From an uncultured Lachnospiraceae bacterium (lineage in GTDB: Bacteria > Bacillota > Clostridia > Lachnospirales > Lachnospiraceae): a stretch of DNA of 64,000 nucleotides. The DNA is taken from NCBI GenBank assembly GCA_947384285.1, contig CANDGI010000010.1, forward strand, positions 27,015 through 91,014, given 5' to 3'. This document shows positions 17,404 through 25,858 of the stretch, piece by piece (within the stretch, counting starts at the first letter, position 1; every line of letters starts with the position of its first letter). The position numbers and the translations under genes are program-made. Below the pieces are notes generated by a model. It made no database searches, was not told the origin of the DNA, and saw only the letters and a list, made by a program, of their open reading frames with translations.

Positions 17404-18074
17404 CAGACAAATTAGAATTAAATACCAATGCATACCTTCCATTGCGGGACGTGGTGTTCCATACCCTGCGGGAGGCTATTTTAAAGGGAGAGATTAAGCC
17501 GGGGGAACGGCTGATGGAGCTGCAGCTTGCTTCAAAGCTTGGGGTAAGCCGGACGCCAATCCGGGAGGCTATCCGCATGCTGGAACTGGAAGGGCTGGCG
17601 GTGACGACGCCAAGAAAAGGGGCGGAGGTTGCCAAGATGACGGAAAAGGATATGGAGGATGTCCTTCAGATCCGAAAGGCGCTGGATGAGCTGGCAGTAG
17701 GGTTGGCATGTGAGAATATCGGGGAGCACCATCTGGAAAAACTCTTCGTGGCATTGAAGAATTTTGAGGAGAGTACCAGGAGCGGGGATGTAAAGCAGAT
17801 TGCCCAGGCGGACGTGGAATTTCACGACGTGATTTACCAGGCGGCAGATAATCCTAAGCTTATGAATATGCTCAACAATCTCAGGGAGCAAATCTACCGT
17901 TACCGGGTGGAGTACCTGAAAAATAAGAGCAGTTATCCCAGGCTGATTGAGGAACATAAGGAAATTTACGAAGGGCTGAAACGGGGGGATAAGCAGGCCG
18001 TGGTGGAGATTGTAAGCCATCATGTGGAAAACCAGGAAATTGTAGTGAAAAATATTATCCAGGAACAGGAATAA
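17400..18074 (+). CDS. GntR-family regulator, FCD (FadR-type) subfamily
   Basis: 224 aa. N-terminal winged helix (about 10-80) with KPGERLMELQLASKLGVSRTPIREAIRMLE, the standard GntR recognition stretch; the C-terminal all-helical FCD domain shows DVEFHDVIYQAADN and the metal-ligand-like histidines near EEHKEIYE and VSHHVENQE. FCD regulators usually bind organic or sugar acids. It is translationally coupled to ispE (four-base overlap), a pairing seen in related Firmicutes, but its ligand and targets cannot be inferred. A terminator follows 38 bases after the stop. Confidence 0.88.
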   Translation: MTDKLELNTNAYLPLRDVVFHTLREAILKGEIKPGERLMELQLASKLGVSRTPIREAIRMLELEGLAVTTPRKGAEVAKMTEKDMEDVLQIRKALDELAVGLACENIGEHHLEKLFVALKNFEESTRSGDVKQIAQADVEFHDVIYQAADNPKLMNMLNNLREQIYRYRVEYLKNKSSYPRLIEEHKEIYEGLKRGDKQAVVEIVSHHVENQEIVVKNIIQEQE

Positions 18075-18112
18075 AAAGGAAAAACAGGGAAAACATAATA
18101 ATAAGCGTAAGA

Positions 18113-18143
18113 AAAAGGATAGGCTTCGACAGCTTATCCTTTT
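18113..18143 (+). terminator. Terminator after the GntR gene
   Basis: 13-bp stem (one G-U pair) AAAAGGATAGGCT/AGCTTATCCTTTT with loop TCGAC, followed by CTTAATTTT. Confidence 0.75.
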
Positions 18144-18166
18144 CTTAATTTTGAGGAGGAAGGCTG

Positions 18167-18199
18167 ATGCGAAGCATTATTCGGAATGCCTTCCGATGA
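18167..18199 (+). other. Ten-codon frame before gerA (possible leader peptide)
   Basis: ATG at 18167 follows GAGGAGGAAGG at an ideal distance and encodes MRSIIRNAFR before a stop, 52 bases upstream of the gerA-type gene. It may be a coincidence or a leader peptide; there is no other support. Confidence 0.2.
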
Positions 18200-18251
18200 T
18201 TTGCCGCCGGAGTGAAGCAAAGGGGGCATTTCATTAAGAAAGGAGAACAAT

Positions 18252-19751
18252 ATGTCAGTCCAGATTGTCCCGGATTTGAAGGAAAATATGAATCAGTTTG
18301 AAATGCTTTTTTCTGATTGTGCAGATATTAAGAAACGGAAAATAAAGGTAGGGCAGAAGCTGGAGCGGGAATGCTTCATTGCCTACATTGAAGTGGCCAT
18401 AAGCAATGTGGACTGGAAGGATTCAGCGGTGGGAAAGTTATTGCAGACGCTGCGGGAGCTTCCAGAGGAGGAGCTTGTTTCTTATGTGGAAAAAAATGTA
18501 GATGATATTTCAGATTCCCAGCCCTTTGAAACCATTGAGGATGCGGCTCAGGGCATGCTCACCGGAGATGCTCTGTTTTTCCTGGATGGCTATGCAAAGG
18601 CCTTAAAAATTCCTGATAAGGGGTATCCTGGCAGGGGCGTATATGAGACAGAGTCCGAAAAGGTAATCCGCGGCTCCAACGAGGGGTTTTCGGAATCCAT
18701 CAAACTGAATACCGCGTTGATCCGCAAAAGGCTGCGGAGCCCCCACGTAAAGGTAAAGGAAAGCTTTGCAGGGAGACGGACCAATACCAATGTGGATCTG
18801 GTATATATGAAAGATTTGATCCACCCCGGCATGCTGGAGGAAATTGAGAAGCGTCTGGGGGAATTTGAGATTGACGGCGCCTTAGACAGCGGAATCATCG
18901 AACAGCTGACGGAGAAAAGGAAATATTCTCCTTTCCCCCAGTTTCAGACCACCCAGCGGCCGGACCGGGCGGCCATGGCTGTTTTGGAGGGAAGGATTGT
19001 GCTTTTGTCGGATAATTCCCCGGTGGCGCTGATTCTTCCTGCAACCTACAATACCTTCATCCAAACCAGCGATGATTATTACAGCCGATGGGAAATTGCT
19101 TCTTTTACCAGGATGCTCCGGTACTTAGCCTCTTTTCTTGCCATGACGTTTCCAGGGCTTTATCTGGCCATGGCCAATTTCCACACCCAGATTCTGCCCA
19201 CGGATTTGCTGCTGTCCTTGGCGGCAGCCAGACAGGGGGTGCCCTTTCCGGCGGCGGTGGAAATTGTTCTGATGGAGGTGGCTTTTGAGCTGCTGCGGGA
19301 GGCGGGCGTGCGGCTTCCAGGGGCAAATGGGAATACCATTGGGATTGTGGGGGGCCTGATTATCGGCCAGGCGGCAGTGGATGCCAATATTGTAAGCCCT
19401 ATTGTGGTTATTGTTGTGGCACTGACGGCTCTTTGTTCCTTTGCGGTGCCCAATGAGGAATTTGCCACGGCATTCCGCATTTTGAAATTTGCTTTTATTT
19501 TCCTGTGCGGATCCATGGGATTTTTCGGCTTTTTGATCGGGATGCTTGGCATCCTGATCCACCTGTCCCATCTGGAAAGCTTTGGCATTCCATATTTGTC
19601 GCCCTTTGTGGGGGCAGACCTGAACGGATACCGGGATGAGCGGGATACATTTCTGCGGCTTCCCCTGGATTTCCTGAAAAAACGCCCCATCTATACCAGG
19701 GATGGCGCGCGCACCAGGCTGAAATTGAAACATCAAGGAAAAGACCAGTGA
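18252..19751 (+). CDS. GerA-family spore germination receptor subunit A
   Basis: 499 aa. The hydrophilic N-terminal half (to about residue 270) carries GerA-family motifs (ESIKLNTALIRKRLRSPHVKVKE, in part; VALIYMKDL-like VDLVYMKDLI), and the C-terminal half has about five membrane helices (LASFLAMTFPGLYLAM, IVSPIVVIVVALTALCSF, LKFAFIFLCGSMGFFGFLIG) ending in a basic tail. Together with the GerB-like permease and GerC-like lipoprotein that follow, it forms an inner-spore-membrane germinant receptor that senses nutrients. Start follows AAAGGAG at the usual spacing. The nutrient cannot be predicted. Confidence 0.92.
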   Translation: MSVQIVPDLKENMNQFEMLFSDCADIKKRKIKVGQKLERECFIAYIEVAISNVDWKDSAVGKLLQTLRELPEEELVSYVEKNVDDISDSQPFETIEDAAQGMLTGDALFFLDGYAKALKIPDKGYPGRGVYETESEKVIRGSNEGFSESIKLNTALIRKRLRSPHVKVKESFAGRRTNTNVDLVYMKDLIHPGMLEEIEKRLGEFEIDGALDSGIIEQLTEKRKYSPFPQFQTTQRPDRAAMAVLEGRIVLLSDNSPVALILPATYNTFIQTSDDYYSRWEIASFTRMLRYLASFLAMTFPGLYLAMANFHTQILPTDLLLSLAAARQGVPFPAAVEIVLMEVAFELLREAGVRLPGANGNTIGIVGGLIIGQAAVDANIVSPIVVIVVALTALCSFAVPNEEFATAFRILKFAFIFLCGSMGFFGFLIGMLGILIHLSHLESFGIPYLSPFVGADLNGYRDERDTFLRLPLDFLKKRPIYTRDGARTRLKLKHQGKDQ

Positions 19752-19761
19752 AAAGAGAGGG

Positions 19762-20880
19762 ATGAGTATGTTTGCAGATAATTGGAAAATATCTTTGCGG
19801 CAGGTAAGGAGGCTTTTGATTCTGGATATTTTTGGCTTAAGCAGCCTGCAGCTTCCAGGCCTCCTGTCTTCCATGACGGGGGCGGACGGGCTTTTCAGCC
19901 TTCTGCTTGGGATGGCGGGCGGCGGGCTGATGCTGTGGCTCATACAGAAAAATATCCAAAACATAGAGGGAAGCTATTATCAATATATGAAGGATGCCGT
20001 AGGGCAGCTTGCGGGGGATATCTTTATGATGTTTTATTACCTGTATTTTATAACCCTCTCCGGGTTTGTGCTGTATCAGGCAGCCGTTCTGGCGCTCACC
20101 TGGCTGCTGCCGGAAGGATCCTATGTGTGGGTGAGCATCCTTTTGCTTTTCCTGGCAGGCTATGGAACCATCCGGGGAATTGAGGGAAGGGCAAGGGTTT
20201 ATGAAATTATCTTCTGGTTCTTAGGGATTCCATTGCTTGTGATGCTGGTTTTATCCTTGGCTGAGGTTCATGCGGATTATTGGGCACCCGTTTTTTATTC
20301 CAGCGGCCTTGATATTTTAAAGGGCGGCGTGGATTACTGGATTTTCCTGCTGCCTTTGACGGCAATTTTATTTTTAAAGCCCTTTTGTAAAAAATCAGAG
20401 AAGATTGCTTCCTGTGGGAGGGCGGCGTTGTTTAGCGTTACCATTTTGAATGCAGCAATTTACCTGATACTTTTGGGGGTGTTCGGGACAAATACCATGG
20501 GTGTGCTGAAGCGTCCCATTATCACGCTGATGAGCATGGTAAACCTGCCAGGCGGCTTTTTTACCAGGCAGGACGTGATTATGGTTTCCGTATGGTTTTT
20601 CGCCTTGTTTGCCTTGATGCATACCGGGGTATTCCAGAGCACGCTGATTTTAAAGGAGCTGTTCCATGAATCCGGGAGCCGCATAAGCATGTGCATTTCG
20701 CTGGCATTGGCTTTTGTGGCTGGAATGGGATTTTTTGCAAATTCATTTCTGGCGGAGGTGTATGGGATTTATCAGAAGTGGATTGTCCTACCGGGAATGG
20801 CGGTGATTTTGCTGGCGGCGCCCTTTGCCCATCGTGCCAGGCTCCGGGTGAAACGAGAAAAAGGAGGAGAAGAGAAGTGA
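19762..20880 (+). CDS. GerB-family endospore germination permease
   Basis: 372 aa, about ten membrane helices, an amino-acid-permease-type fold (Spore_permease family). It starts MSMFADNWKISLRQV; loops are short and the C-terminus is strongly basic. In germinant receptors the B subunit binds the germinant. It starts ten bases after the gerA stop, and its own stop overlaps the gerC GTG start, so the three genes are one operon in the canonical A-B-C order. Confidence 0.92.
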   Translation: MSMFADNWKISLRQVRRLLILDIFGLSSLQLPGLLSSMTGADGLFSLLLGMAGGGLMLWLIQKNIQNIEGSYYQYMKDAVGQLAGDIFMMFYYLYFITLSGFVLYQAAVLALTWLLPEGSYVWVSILLLFLAGYGTIRGIEGRARVYEIIFWFLGIPLLVMLVLSLAEVHADYWAPVFYSSGLDILKGGVDYWIFLLPLTAILFLKPFCKKSEKIASCGRAALFSVTILNAAIYLILLGVFGTNTMGVLKRPIITLMSMVNLPGGFFTRQDVIMVSVWFFALFALMHTGVFQSTLILKELFHESGSRISMCISLALAFVAGMGFFANSFLAEVYGIYQKWIVLPGMAVILLAAPFAHRARLRVKREKGGEEK

Positions 20881-22100
20881 AAGAAAAAGGAGCGGCTTAT
20901 GCTTTTTGGAGCAATTCTGCCATCTCGTGGAAGAGGAAAAATTTGAAACCAAGGGCTGTGATGCTGCTCTTGGCGGCAGGGATGATGATGGGCGGATGTG
21001 CGGCTACGGAGCTGGAACACCGCAGTTTTCCCCTTGCAGTGGGCATTGACCTGAAGGAGGCAGAGGGCAAAGAGGAGGACGGCGGAGAGGATGAGGGACA
21101 AGAGACAGGCGGCAAAGAGGATGAAGGGCAGGCGAGCCAGTCCCAGGGGCTGGTGGTGAGCTTTGATTTTCCGGATCTGGCTCAGATTTCAGAAAAAGGA
21201 CAAACGGTGGATACTGCCATGGGGGTATCCCTGGAAGGGGCAGATATGTACCATGTGGAAAAATCTTATGAGAATAATACCAACCGCATGTTAGATTATA
21301 ACCATATGAAAGCAGTGGTGCTGGGAAAGGATATTTTTTCCGATGCTGTGCAGCTTCGGGCTCTCCTATCTGCCTGGGAGCAGAGGGAGGCTTCTGCAAG
21401 GAATACCAGCCTTTTTGTGGGAAATGGGTCTGCGGCAGAGATTTTAAGCCTGACAGAAGAGACGGAAGGGTCCATGGGGACGTATCTGGAGGAAATGCTG
21501 GAGAGCCAGAAGGATTTTAAGCAGAATAAAATTGCCACGGTGGGAAATCTGATGAACCAATGGCACAACCAGAATGAGCTTTTGCTGATTCCGGTGCTGG
21601 AGGAGAAGGGAAACCGGCCTGTGGTCAATGGGTATGCAGCAGTTTCTAATTTCCGCTATCAGGGGATACTTGCCGTGGAGGAAGCCATGGAGGCTTTTTT
21701 AAGCCAGGGCCTTCTGCAAAAATTCATCTGTGAGCCCTCCAGGGATTTGGTGGTGGAAATTTCAGATATCCGTGTGAAAAAATCTATGGAACAGGAGGGC
21801 GAGCTTCCAGTTGTAACGGTCTCCATTACAGGAAAAGGAAGGCTGAAATCGGGGCAGATGAATTCTGTTTCCCAGCAGTGGCGCCTGGAGAAAAAAATAG
21901 AGCAGCAGCTCTGCGCAGATTTGGCAGGAACCGGGGAAAAGCTGCAGCAGGAATTTGGGATCGATATGACCAACAGCTATATCTCCCTGGGCGGACTGAA
22001 CCGTAAGCTGTACCAGATTTACCGGAATGTGCCGGATGCGTATAACAGGGACGTGCAGCAGGTGTTCCAGGTGGATATTTCCATGATGAATTGGGAGTAG
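20877..22100 (+). CDS. GerC-family spore germination lipoprotein
   Basis: 407 aa from the GTG at 20877, which follows GGAGGAGAAG and overlaps the gerB stop; the frame is open further upstream but that part lies inside gerB. The lipobox lies in MLLLAAGMMMGGC, giving a lipid-anchored subunit, although the N-terminus before it is long for a signal peptide. The mature part begins with the family pattern ELEHRSFPLAVGIDL. An unusual acidic Glu/Gly/Asp-rich insertion (about residues 60-85) follows. The C-terminal region matches the Ger(x)C domain. It completes the receptor. Confidence 0.88.
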   Translation: MKEKGAAYAFWSNSAISWKRKNLKPRAVMLLLAAGMMMGGCAATELEHRSFPLAVGIDLKEAEGKEEDGGEDEGQETGGKEDEGQASQSQGLVVSFDFPDLAQISEKGQTVDTAMGVSLEGADMYHVEKSYENNTNRMLDYNHMKAVVLGKDIFSDAVQLRALLSAWEQREASARNTSLFVGNGSAAEILSLTEETEGSMGTYLEEMLESQKDFKQNKIATVGNLMNQWHNQNELLLIPVLEEKGNRPVVNGYAAVSNFRYQGILAVEEAMEAFLSQGLLQKFICEPSRDLVVEISDIRVKKSMEQEGELPVVTVSITGKGRLKSGQMNSVSQQWRLEKKIEQQLCADLAGTGEKLQQEFGIDMTNSYISLGGLNRKLYQIYRNVPDAYNRDVQQVFQVDISMMNWE

Positions 22101-22153
22101 GGGCTGCCGGTATTCTGTGGATTACCAAAATGTGTAATCCCATTGGAAGCTGG

Positions 22154-22199
22154 GAAAATGGGCCGTGGGCAGGATAGCTCCTGTCTGCAGCCCGTTTTC
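22154..22199. terminator. Bidirectional terminator between gerC and the CYTH gene
   Basis: A 21-base arm beginning GAAAATGGGC pairs with one ending GCCCGTTTTC (several G-U pairs, one mismatch, loop TAGC). It separates two convergent genes. Confidence 0.65.
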
Positions 22200-22204
22200 G
22201 ATGC

Positions 22205-22648
22205 TTATCTCCGGCTCAGCACACTGTTATGGTATTTGTCAGAGTAAGTTACATCCTCCCCGAACCATTCTGGAGGAATAAAAGCATTTGCCTCCTCCGC
22301 TGTGGGGAATTCCACTTCTGCCAGGACCAGGGGGGAGAGCTCATTTTCAAAAATATCCAGTTCAATGGTGTAGCAAGGCGGCAGGGGGATCAGATATCTT
22401 TTTTTGGCAATCAGGATGCCGTCTGCCTTGGGGCGCAGATGAAGGTAAGCCTCACGGGTCAGGGGCAGGTTGTATTCTTCCCGGATCATCAGTCCTTTGG
22501 ACTTGTAGGTAAGGTAATATTCCTCATCTTCCTTGCGGATGCGCACAACTGGGTCGGTGCAGAGATATCCCTGCTCAATCTGGCGGCAGGGAAAGGAATC
22601 CAGTTGCTCCGGCAATGATTGGATTAAAAATTTGCGTTCAATTTCCAT
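22205..22648 (-). CDS. CYTH-domain protein (triphosphate tunnel family)
   Basis: 147 aa, a single CYTH domain. The signature ExExK appears as MEIERKFL at the N-terminus, followed by alternating charged strands (VRIRKEDEEYYLTYKSKG, EYNLPL, KKRYLIPL, IELDIFE, AEVEFPT) expected for the eight-strand tunnel that binds triphosphates and divalent metal. Members are inorganic triphosphatases, thiamine triphosphatases or class IV adenylate cyclases; which applies cannot be told. The ATG follows AGGAG closely. Its leader contains three copies of a ~40-base repeat. Confidence 0.85.
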   Translation of the reverse strand: MEIERKFLIQSLPEQLDSFPCRQIEQGYLCTDPVVRIRKEDEEYYLTYKSKGLMIREEYNLPLTREAYLHLRPKADGILIAKKRYLIPLPPCYTIELDIFENELSPLVLAEVEFPTAEEANAFIPPEWFGEDVTYSDKYHNSVLSRR

Positions 22649-22655
22649 AAAAAAT

Positions 22656-22768
22656 CTCCTGTAAAAATGATATTGTGAAAATGTTCCTGTAAAATGTTCC
22701 TGTAAAAATAATATTGTGAAAAAGTTTCTGTAGAATCTCCCGAAAAAATAATATTGTGAAAAATTTTC
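22656..22768 (-). repeat. ~40-bp tandem repeat, three copies, in the CYTH leader
   Basis: Imperfect copies begin near 22656, 22697 and 22737 and share an AATATTGTGAAAA core. Read on the minus strand each ends in a purine-rich CAGGAG-like motif; the one nearest the gene is its actual ribosome binding site. Confidence 0.6.
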
Positions 22769-22874
22769 AAAAAATATGTAACTGCTGCTTTATAGTATAC
22801 AAAAGATGGAAGTGAAAGTAAATGGAAATACAGATACTGTGTAATAAAAATATTGCAGGCACAACGACGACGAT

Positions 22875-22915
22875 AAAATCCCCCCACCCTGGAATTTCCC
22901 AAGGCAGGGGGATTT
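22875..22915 (-). terminator. Terminator of the SASP gene
   Basis: On the minus strand AAATCCCCCTGCC pairs with GGTGGGGGGATTTT around a ~14-base loop (one or two mismatches), followed by a T-rich end. Confidence 0.65.
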
Positions 22916-22946
22916 ATATTGTGCAGTTTTTTCTGTTGGATAAAGG

Positions 22947-23171
22947 TTACTGCTGTCCGCCAGACATCTGCTGTTCCTGCTTCATAATCATCTTCTTAAC
23001 CATTTCTCCGCCGATGGAACCAGCCTGAGCAGAAGTTAAGTCACCGTTGTAGCCTTCTTTCAAAGGTACGCCGATTTCAGATGCGACTTCCTGTTTAAAA
23101 CGGTTCATAGCCTCTTTTGCCTGAGGTACTGCCATTTTACTTGTGTTAGAACCAGAATTGCTGTTAGCCAT
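22947..23171 (-). CDS. Alpha/beta-type small acid-soluble spore protein
   Basis: 74 aa. The diagnostic segments are VPQAKEAMNRFKQEVASEIG (includes the germination-protease cleavage region) and GYNGDLTSAQAGSIGGEMVK, the DNA-binding second half. These proteins coat forespore DNA, giving UV and chemical resistance, and are degraded on germination. The start follows AGGTG at short distance. It should be made in the forespore under sigma-G; I could not identify a clear sigma-G promoter in the 368-base gap 23172-23539, which instead holds an inverted repeat (23220-23256), a direct repeat (23358-23436) and the tetR operator. Confidence 0.96.
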   Translation of the reverse strand: MANSNSGSNTSKMAVPQAKEAMNRFKQEVASEIGVPLKEGYNGDLTSAQAGSIGGEMVKKMIMKQEQQMSGGQQ

Positions 23172-23219
23172 TTCGATTCACCTCCAAATATTTTTCTTCT
23201 TGTTTTCTTTCTGGCAAGA

Positions 23220-23256
23220 ACATCATTCCGAAATGGCTCATTCCTTGGAATGATGT
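23220..23256. repeat. 10-bp inverted repeat upstream of the SASP gene
   Basis: ACATCATTCC (23220-23229) and GGAATGATGT (23247-23256) are perfectly complementary with a 17-base gap. It lies about 50 bases upstream of the SASP start and could be a transcript hairpin or an operator. Confidence 0.35.
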
Positions 23257-23357
23257 CCGCCTCGAAACGTTGTTGCTTACCATGGTGTTATTATCTGCAA
23301 AGAGGAAGAAAATATAATGGAAAATATTATGTTTTCTGGTTAAAAATGTAAATGAGC

Positions 23358-23436
23358 CAGCCAGGAAAATGCAGAGCCATCCATGAAAGAAATGCTTAAA
23401 ATGCCTCAGCCAGGAAAATGCAGAGCCATTCATGAA
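23358..23436 (+). repeat. 30-bp direct repeat, two copies 49 bases apart
   Basis: Copies at 23358-23387 and 23407-23436 differ at one base (both contain GGAAAATGCAGAGCCAT). The role is unknown; it is one of several short duplications in this window. Confidence 0.7.
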
Positions 23437-23470
23437 GTTAATAATAGAATGAAGATATGAAAATAGCCTC

Positions 23471-23521
23471 TTGACAAACATACTGTTGGTATGATAACAT
23501 GATACATACTAACAGTATGTT
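23471..23521 (+). promoter_or_regulatory. tetR promoter overlapped by paired palindromic operators
   Basis: TTGACA (23471-23476) is the -35; the -10 lies near 23493-23500. Overlapping it are two 15-bp palindromes of the form CATAC-N5-GTATG, at 23479-23493 and 23505-23519, which together make a 16-bp inverted repeat (23477-23492 with 23506-23521). The position over the core promoter suggests TetR autorepression. Confidence 0.65.
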
Positions 23522-23539
23522 AAGGAGGGTGAAAGAAGA

Positions 23540-24193
23540 ATGGCAAGGAATAAGCATCCAGAGGAAACCGTTCGTTTAATCTTAGATGTTGCATTTCGCT
23601 TATTTATGGAAAAAGGGTATGAGCATACCTCGATTCAGGACATTATTGATCACTTAGGCGGTCTTAGCAAAGGCGCTATTTATCATCATTTTAAATCAAA
23701 GGAAGATATTTTAGTTGCTGTGACAGACCAAATGACGGCTGAATCCAATCAGATGCTTGCAGATATCCGTGACAGTTCCGGTCTTAGCGGAAGGGAGAAG
23801 CTGAAAAGGATTTTTAAGGAATCCATCAGCCGGCCGGTGCAGGATGATATCTTTACCGTGGCCCCGGATTTTCATAATAATCCGAAGCTTCTTTTTAGCC
23901 TTTTGCATGATACCATAGAAGAAGCGGCGCCAAACTATATTGTGCCGATTATTAAGCAGGGAATTTCGGATGGTTCCATTAAAACGGATTATCCAGAACA
24001 GTTGGCGGAATTGATTCTGCTTGCGGCAAATGTCTGGATGAATCCTATGATATTCGACAGCTCAGTGGAAGAATCTTACCGTAAATTTATGATATTTGGC
24101 CAGATGATGCAAGGATTTGGACTGGATGTAGTGGATGATGAGATGTTAGAAAGGCTTAAAGAGTTAGCATTTATCTATGAAAAAAACAGGTAA
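23540..24193 (+). CDS. TetR-family transcriptional regulator
   Basis: 217 aa. N-terminal helix-turn-helix (about 10-60) with ILDVAFRLFMEKGYEHTSIQDIIDHLGGLSKGAIYHHFKSKEDIL as its core pattern (family signature: G-Y-x-x-T-S...YHHFKSKE). The remainder is the helical ligand-binding/dimer domain. It stands 127 bases before an MFS exporter on the same strand, the classic layout of a regulated efflux pump. The start follows AAGGAGGG. Two palindromes overlap its promoter, so it probably represses itself. Confidence 0.88.
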   Translation: MARNKHPEETVRLILDVAFRLFMEKGYEHTSIQDIIDHLGGLSKGAIYHHFKSKEDILVAVTDQMTAESNQMLADIRDSSGLSGREKLKRIFKESISRPVQDDIFTVAPDFHNNPKLLFSLLHDTIEEAAPNYIVPIIKQGISDGSIKTDYPEQLAELILLAANVWMNPMIFDSSVEESYRKFMIFGQMMQGFGLDVVDDEMLERLKELAFIYEKNR

Positions 24194-24227
24194 GCAGATT
24201 TTTAGGAAGATCTAATTGGTAAACAGC

Positions 24228-24256
24228 ATTGTGGTTGTGCGGCACATAACCACAAT
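24228..24256 (+). terminator. Hairpin between tetR and the MFS gene
   Basis: ATTGTGGTT pairs with AACCACAAT over a bulged inner stem GTG-CGG-CAC, followed by ATTTTAAAAT. It probably ends the tetR transcript. Confidence 0.5.
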
Positions 24257-24272
24257 ATTTTAAAATATTTAC

Positions 24273-24289
24273 ATACCAGCGTACGGTAT
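24273..24289 (+). promoter_or_regulatory. Possible operator upstream of the MFS gene
   Basis: ATACC-AGCGTAC-GGTAT, a 5-bp inverted repeat 32 bases upstream of the MFS start. It shares CATAC and GGTAT with the tetR palindromes but has a wider centre, so binding by the same TetR is only an inference. Confidence 0.3.
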
Positions 24290-24320
24290 TTAAAATCAAT
24301 GAAGAATTGGAGGTTTCAAA

Positions 24321-25589
24321 ATGAATCAAAAACTTTTTTCAAAGGATTTTACGTTAGTAGTCATCGGACAGATGATTTCCCTGTTTGGGAATGCCATCAT
24401 AAGATTTGCTTTGCCGCTGTATCTATTAAATTTGACCGGCTCATCTGCCCTTTATGGGACGGTTACAGCGTGTGCTTTTATTCCTGCCATCCTGCTGTCC
24501 CCTGTTGGCGGCATAGTGGCGGACAGGGTAAATAAAAGGAATATTATGGTACTATTGGATTTTTTTACGGCGGCGGTTATCCTAGGTTTTTCCCTGCTGA
24601 TGAATAGCGTGAGCCTTGTTTTTCTTCTGGCGGTTACCCTTATGCTTTTATATGGAATTGCGGGCGCGTACCAGCCGTCTGTGCAGGCAAGTATTCCTGT
24701 GCTGGTCTCACAGGATAATTTTATGGCGGCAAATTCTATCATCAATACGGTCAGCTCCTTTGCATCCCTGATCGGGCCTGTCCTTGGCGGTGTCTTATAC
24801 AGTGCATATGGATTAGAGCCAATCTTGTACGTTTGTGCATGCTGCTTTCTTATGTCAGCAGCTATGGAAATTTTCATCCAGATACCCTTTCAGAAACAGG
24901 CTAAAGGCGGAGGCATATGGAAGACAGCCAGGACGGACTTTGCAGAGAGCATCCATTTTATCCGAAAAGAGAAGCCTGTGATTGGAAAAGCGCTCCTAAC
25001 CGTCTGCGGAATTAATTTGTTCTTGTCTGCAATGATTATTGTTGCATTGCCATATCTGGTTACAGAAGTGTTGGATCTGGAAGCTTCACAGGCAAACAGG
25101 CTTTATGGCTTTGCACAAGGGGCATTGGCGGCAGGCGGATTGGCAGGAGGGATTGGGGCAGGCATTTTTGCAAAAAAACTGGAAGTCCACAAATCGGGCA
25201 ATCTGGTCATTGCCTGTGCGGTATGTGTATTTCCTATCAGCGGAGTGTTGGTATTGTTTTCGTCTGGAATGATACAATATATTGTTTTAACCGTATGCTG
25301 TTTTGCAATTATGGTATGTTCAACCATTTTTGCGGTACAGATGATGTCCTTGATTCAGACGGAAACCCCGCAAACTTTAATTGGAAAGGTGATTGCTGTC
25401 ATTCTTACCATTTCCATGTGTGCACAGCCACTGGGCAACGCATTCTATGGCGTTCTCTTTGAAGCTTGCAGAGGGCGTGAATATGTGGTTATTTTATTTT
25501 CCGGTACGGCAAGCCTTGCAATTGCTGTCCGCGCAAGAAAGATTTTGAAGCATCTGGCTGCGGAACAACATCAATTCATAGAATCATAA
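24321..25589 (+). CDS. MFS transporter (drug-efflux type)
   Basis: 422 aa with about 12 hydrophobic segments. The loop 2-3 motif GGIVADRVNKRNIMV corresponds to the MFS motif A, and the protein starts with the common MNQKLFSKDFTLVVIGQ pattern of MFS 'enterobactin/macrolide-type' exporters in Firmicutes. Predicted role: proton-driven export of a hydrophobic drug or metabolite under control of the upstream TetR. AATTGGAGG precedes the ATG. The substrate is unknown. Confidence 0.85.
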   Translation: MNQKLFSKDFTLVVIGQMISLFGNAIIRFALPLYLLNLTGSSALYGTVTACAFIPAILLSPVGGIVADRVNKRNIMVLLDFFTAAVILGFSLLMNSVSLVFLLAVTLMLLYGIAGAYQPSVQASIPVLVSQDNFMAANSIINTVSSFASLIGPVLGGVLYSAYGLEPILYVCACCFLMSAAMEIFIQIPFQKQAKGGGIWKTARTDFAESIHFIRKEKPVIGKALLTVCGINLFLSAMIIVALPYLVTEVLDLEASQANRLYGFAQGALAAGGLAGGIGAGIFAKKLEVHKSGNLVIACAVCVFPISGVLVLFSSGMIQYIVLTVCCFAIMVCSTIFAVQMMSLIQTETPQTLIGKVIAVILTISMCAQPLGNAFYGVLFEACRGREYVVILFSGTASLAIAVRARKILKHLAAEQHQFIES

Positions 25590-25858
25590 ACCTGTTTGAG
25601 AGAAACATGGGGTCTGTTGGAATAGCAGCTGATAAGTTTCCATTGAAATGTTTTCTTAAGAAGGCTCATCTGGTTCAAATCATAGACAGCCAGGAAGCCT
25701 TCGGTAGATTTTGCAGTAAAAATATTCGTTCCAGGCTGGAAAGCACCGCAATAGGCATGGGGAATATCCTGGAATCTGGGATACGAGGGCAAAGGCAGGA
25801 TGGTTCTTTCCTGCGTATTGAAACATAGATTGTCCCCTTTATTATTCATAGTCGGCAT
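25571..25858 (-). pseudogene. Possible fragment of an unknown gene
   Basis: A 95-codon minus-strand frame fills the gap after the MFS gene and overlaps the AraC gene's last bases. Its middle (PSYPRFQDIPHAYCGAFQPG, then EGFLAVYDLNQMSLLKKTF) reads like one blade of a beta-propeller protein, while the end looks random, as if truncated. There is no good ribosome binding site. I do not recognise a definite family. Confidence 0.25.

Noticed and set aside
22624-22902. 92-codon minus-strand frame rich in FHNIIF repeats
   Set aside because: It is a translation of the leader repeats of the CYTH gene; the repetition comes from the DNA repeats and there is no start signal.
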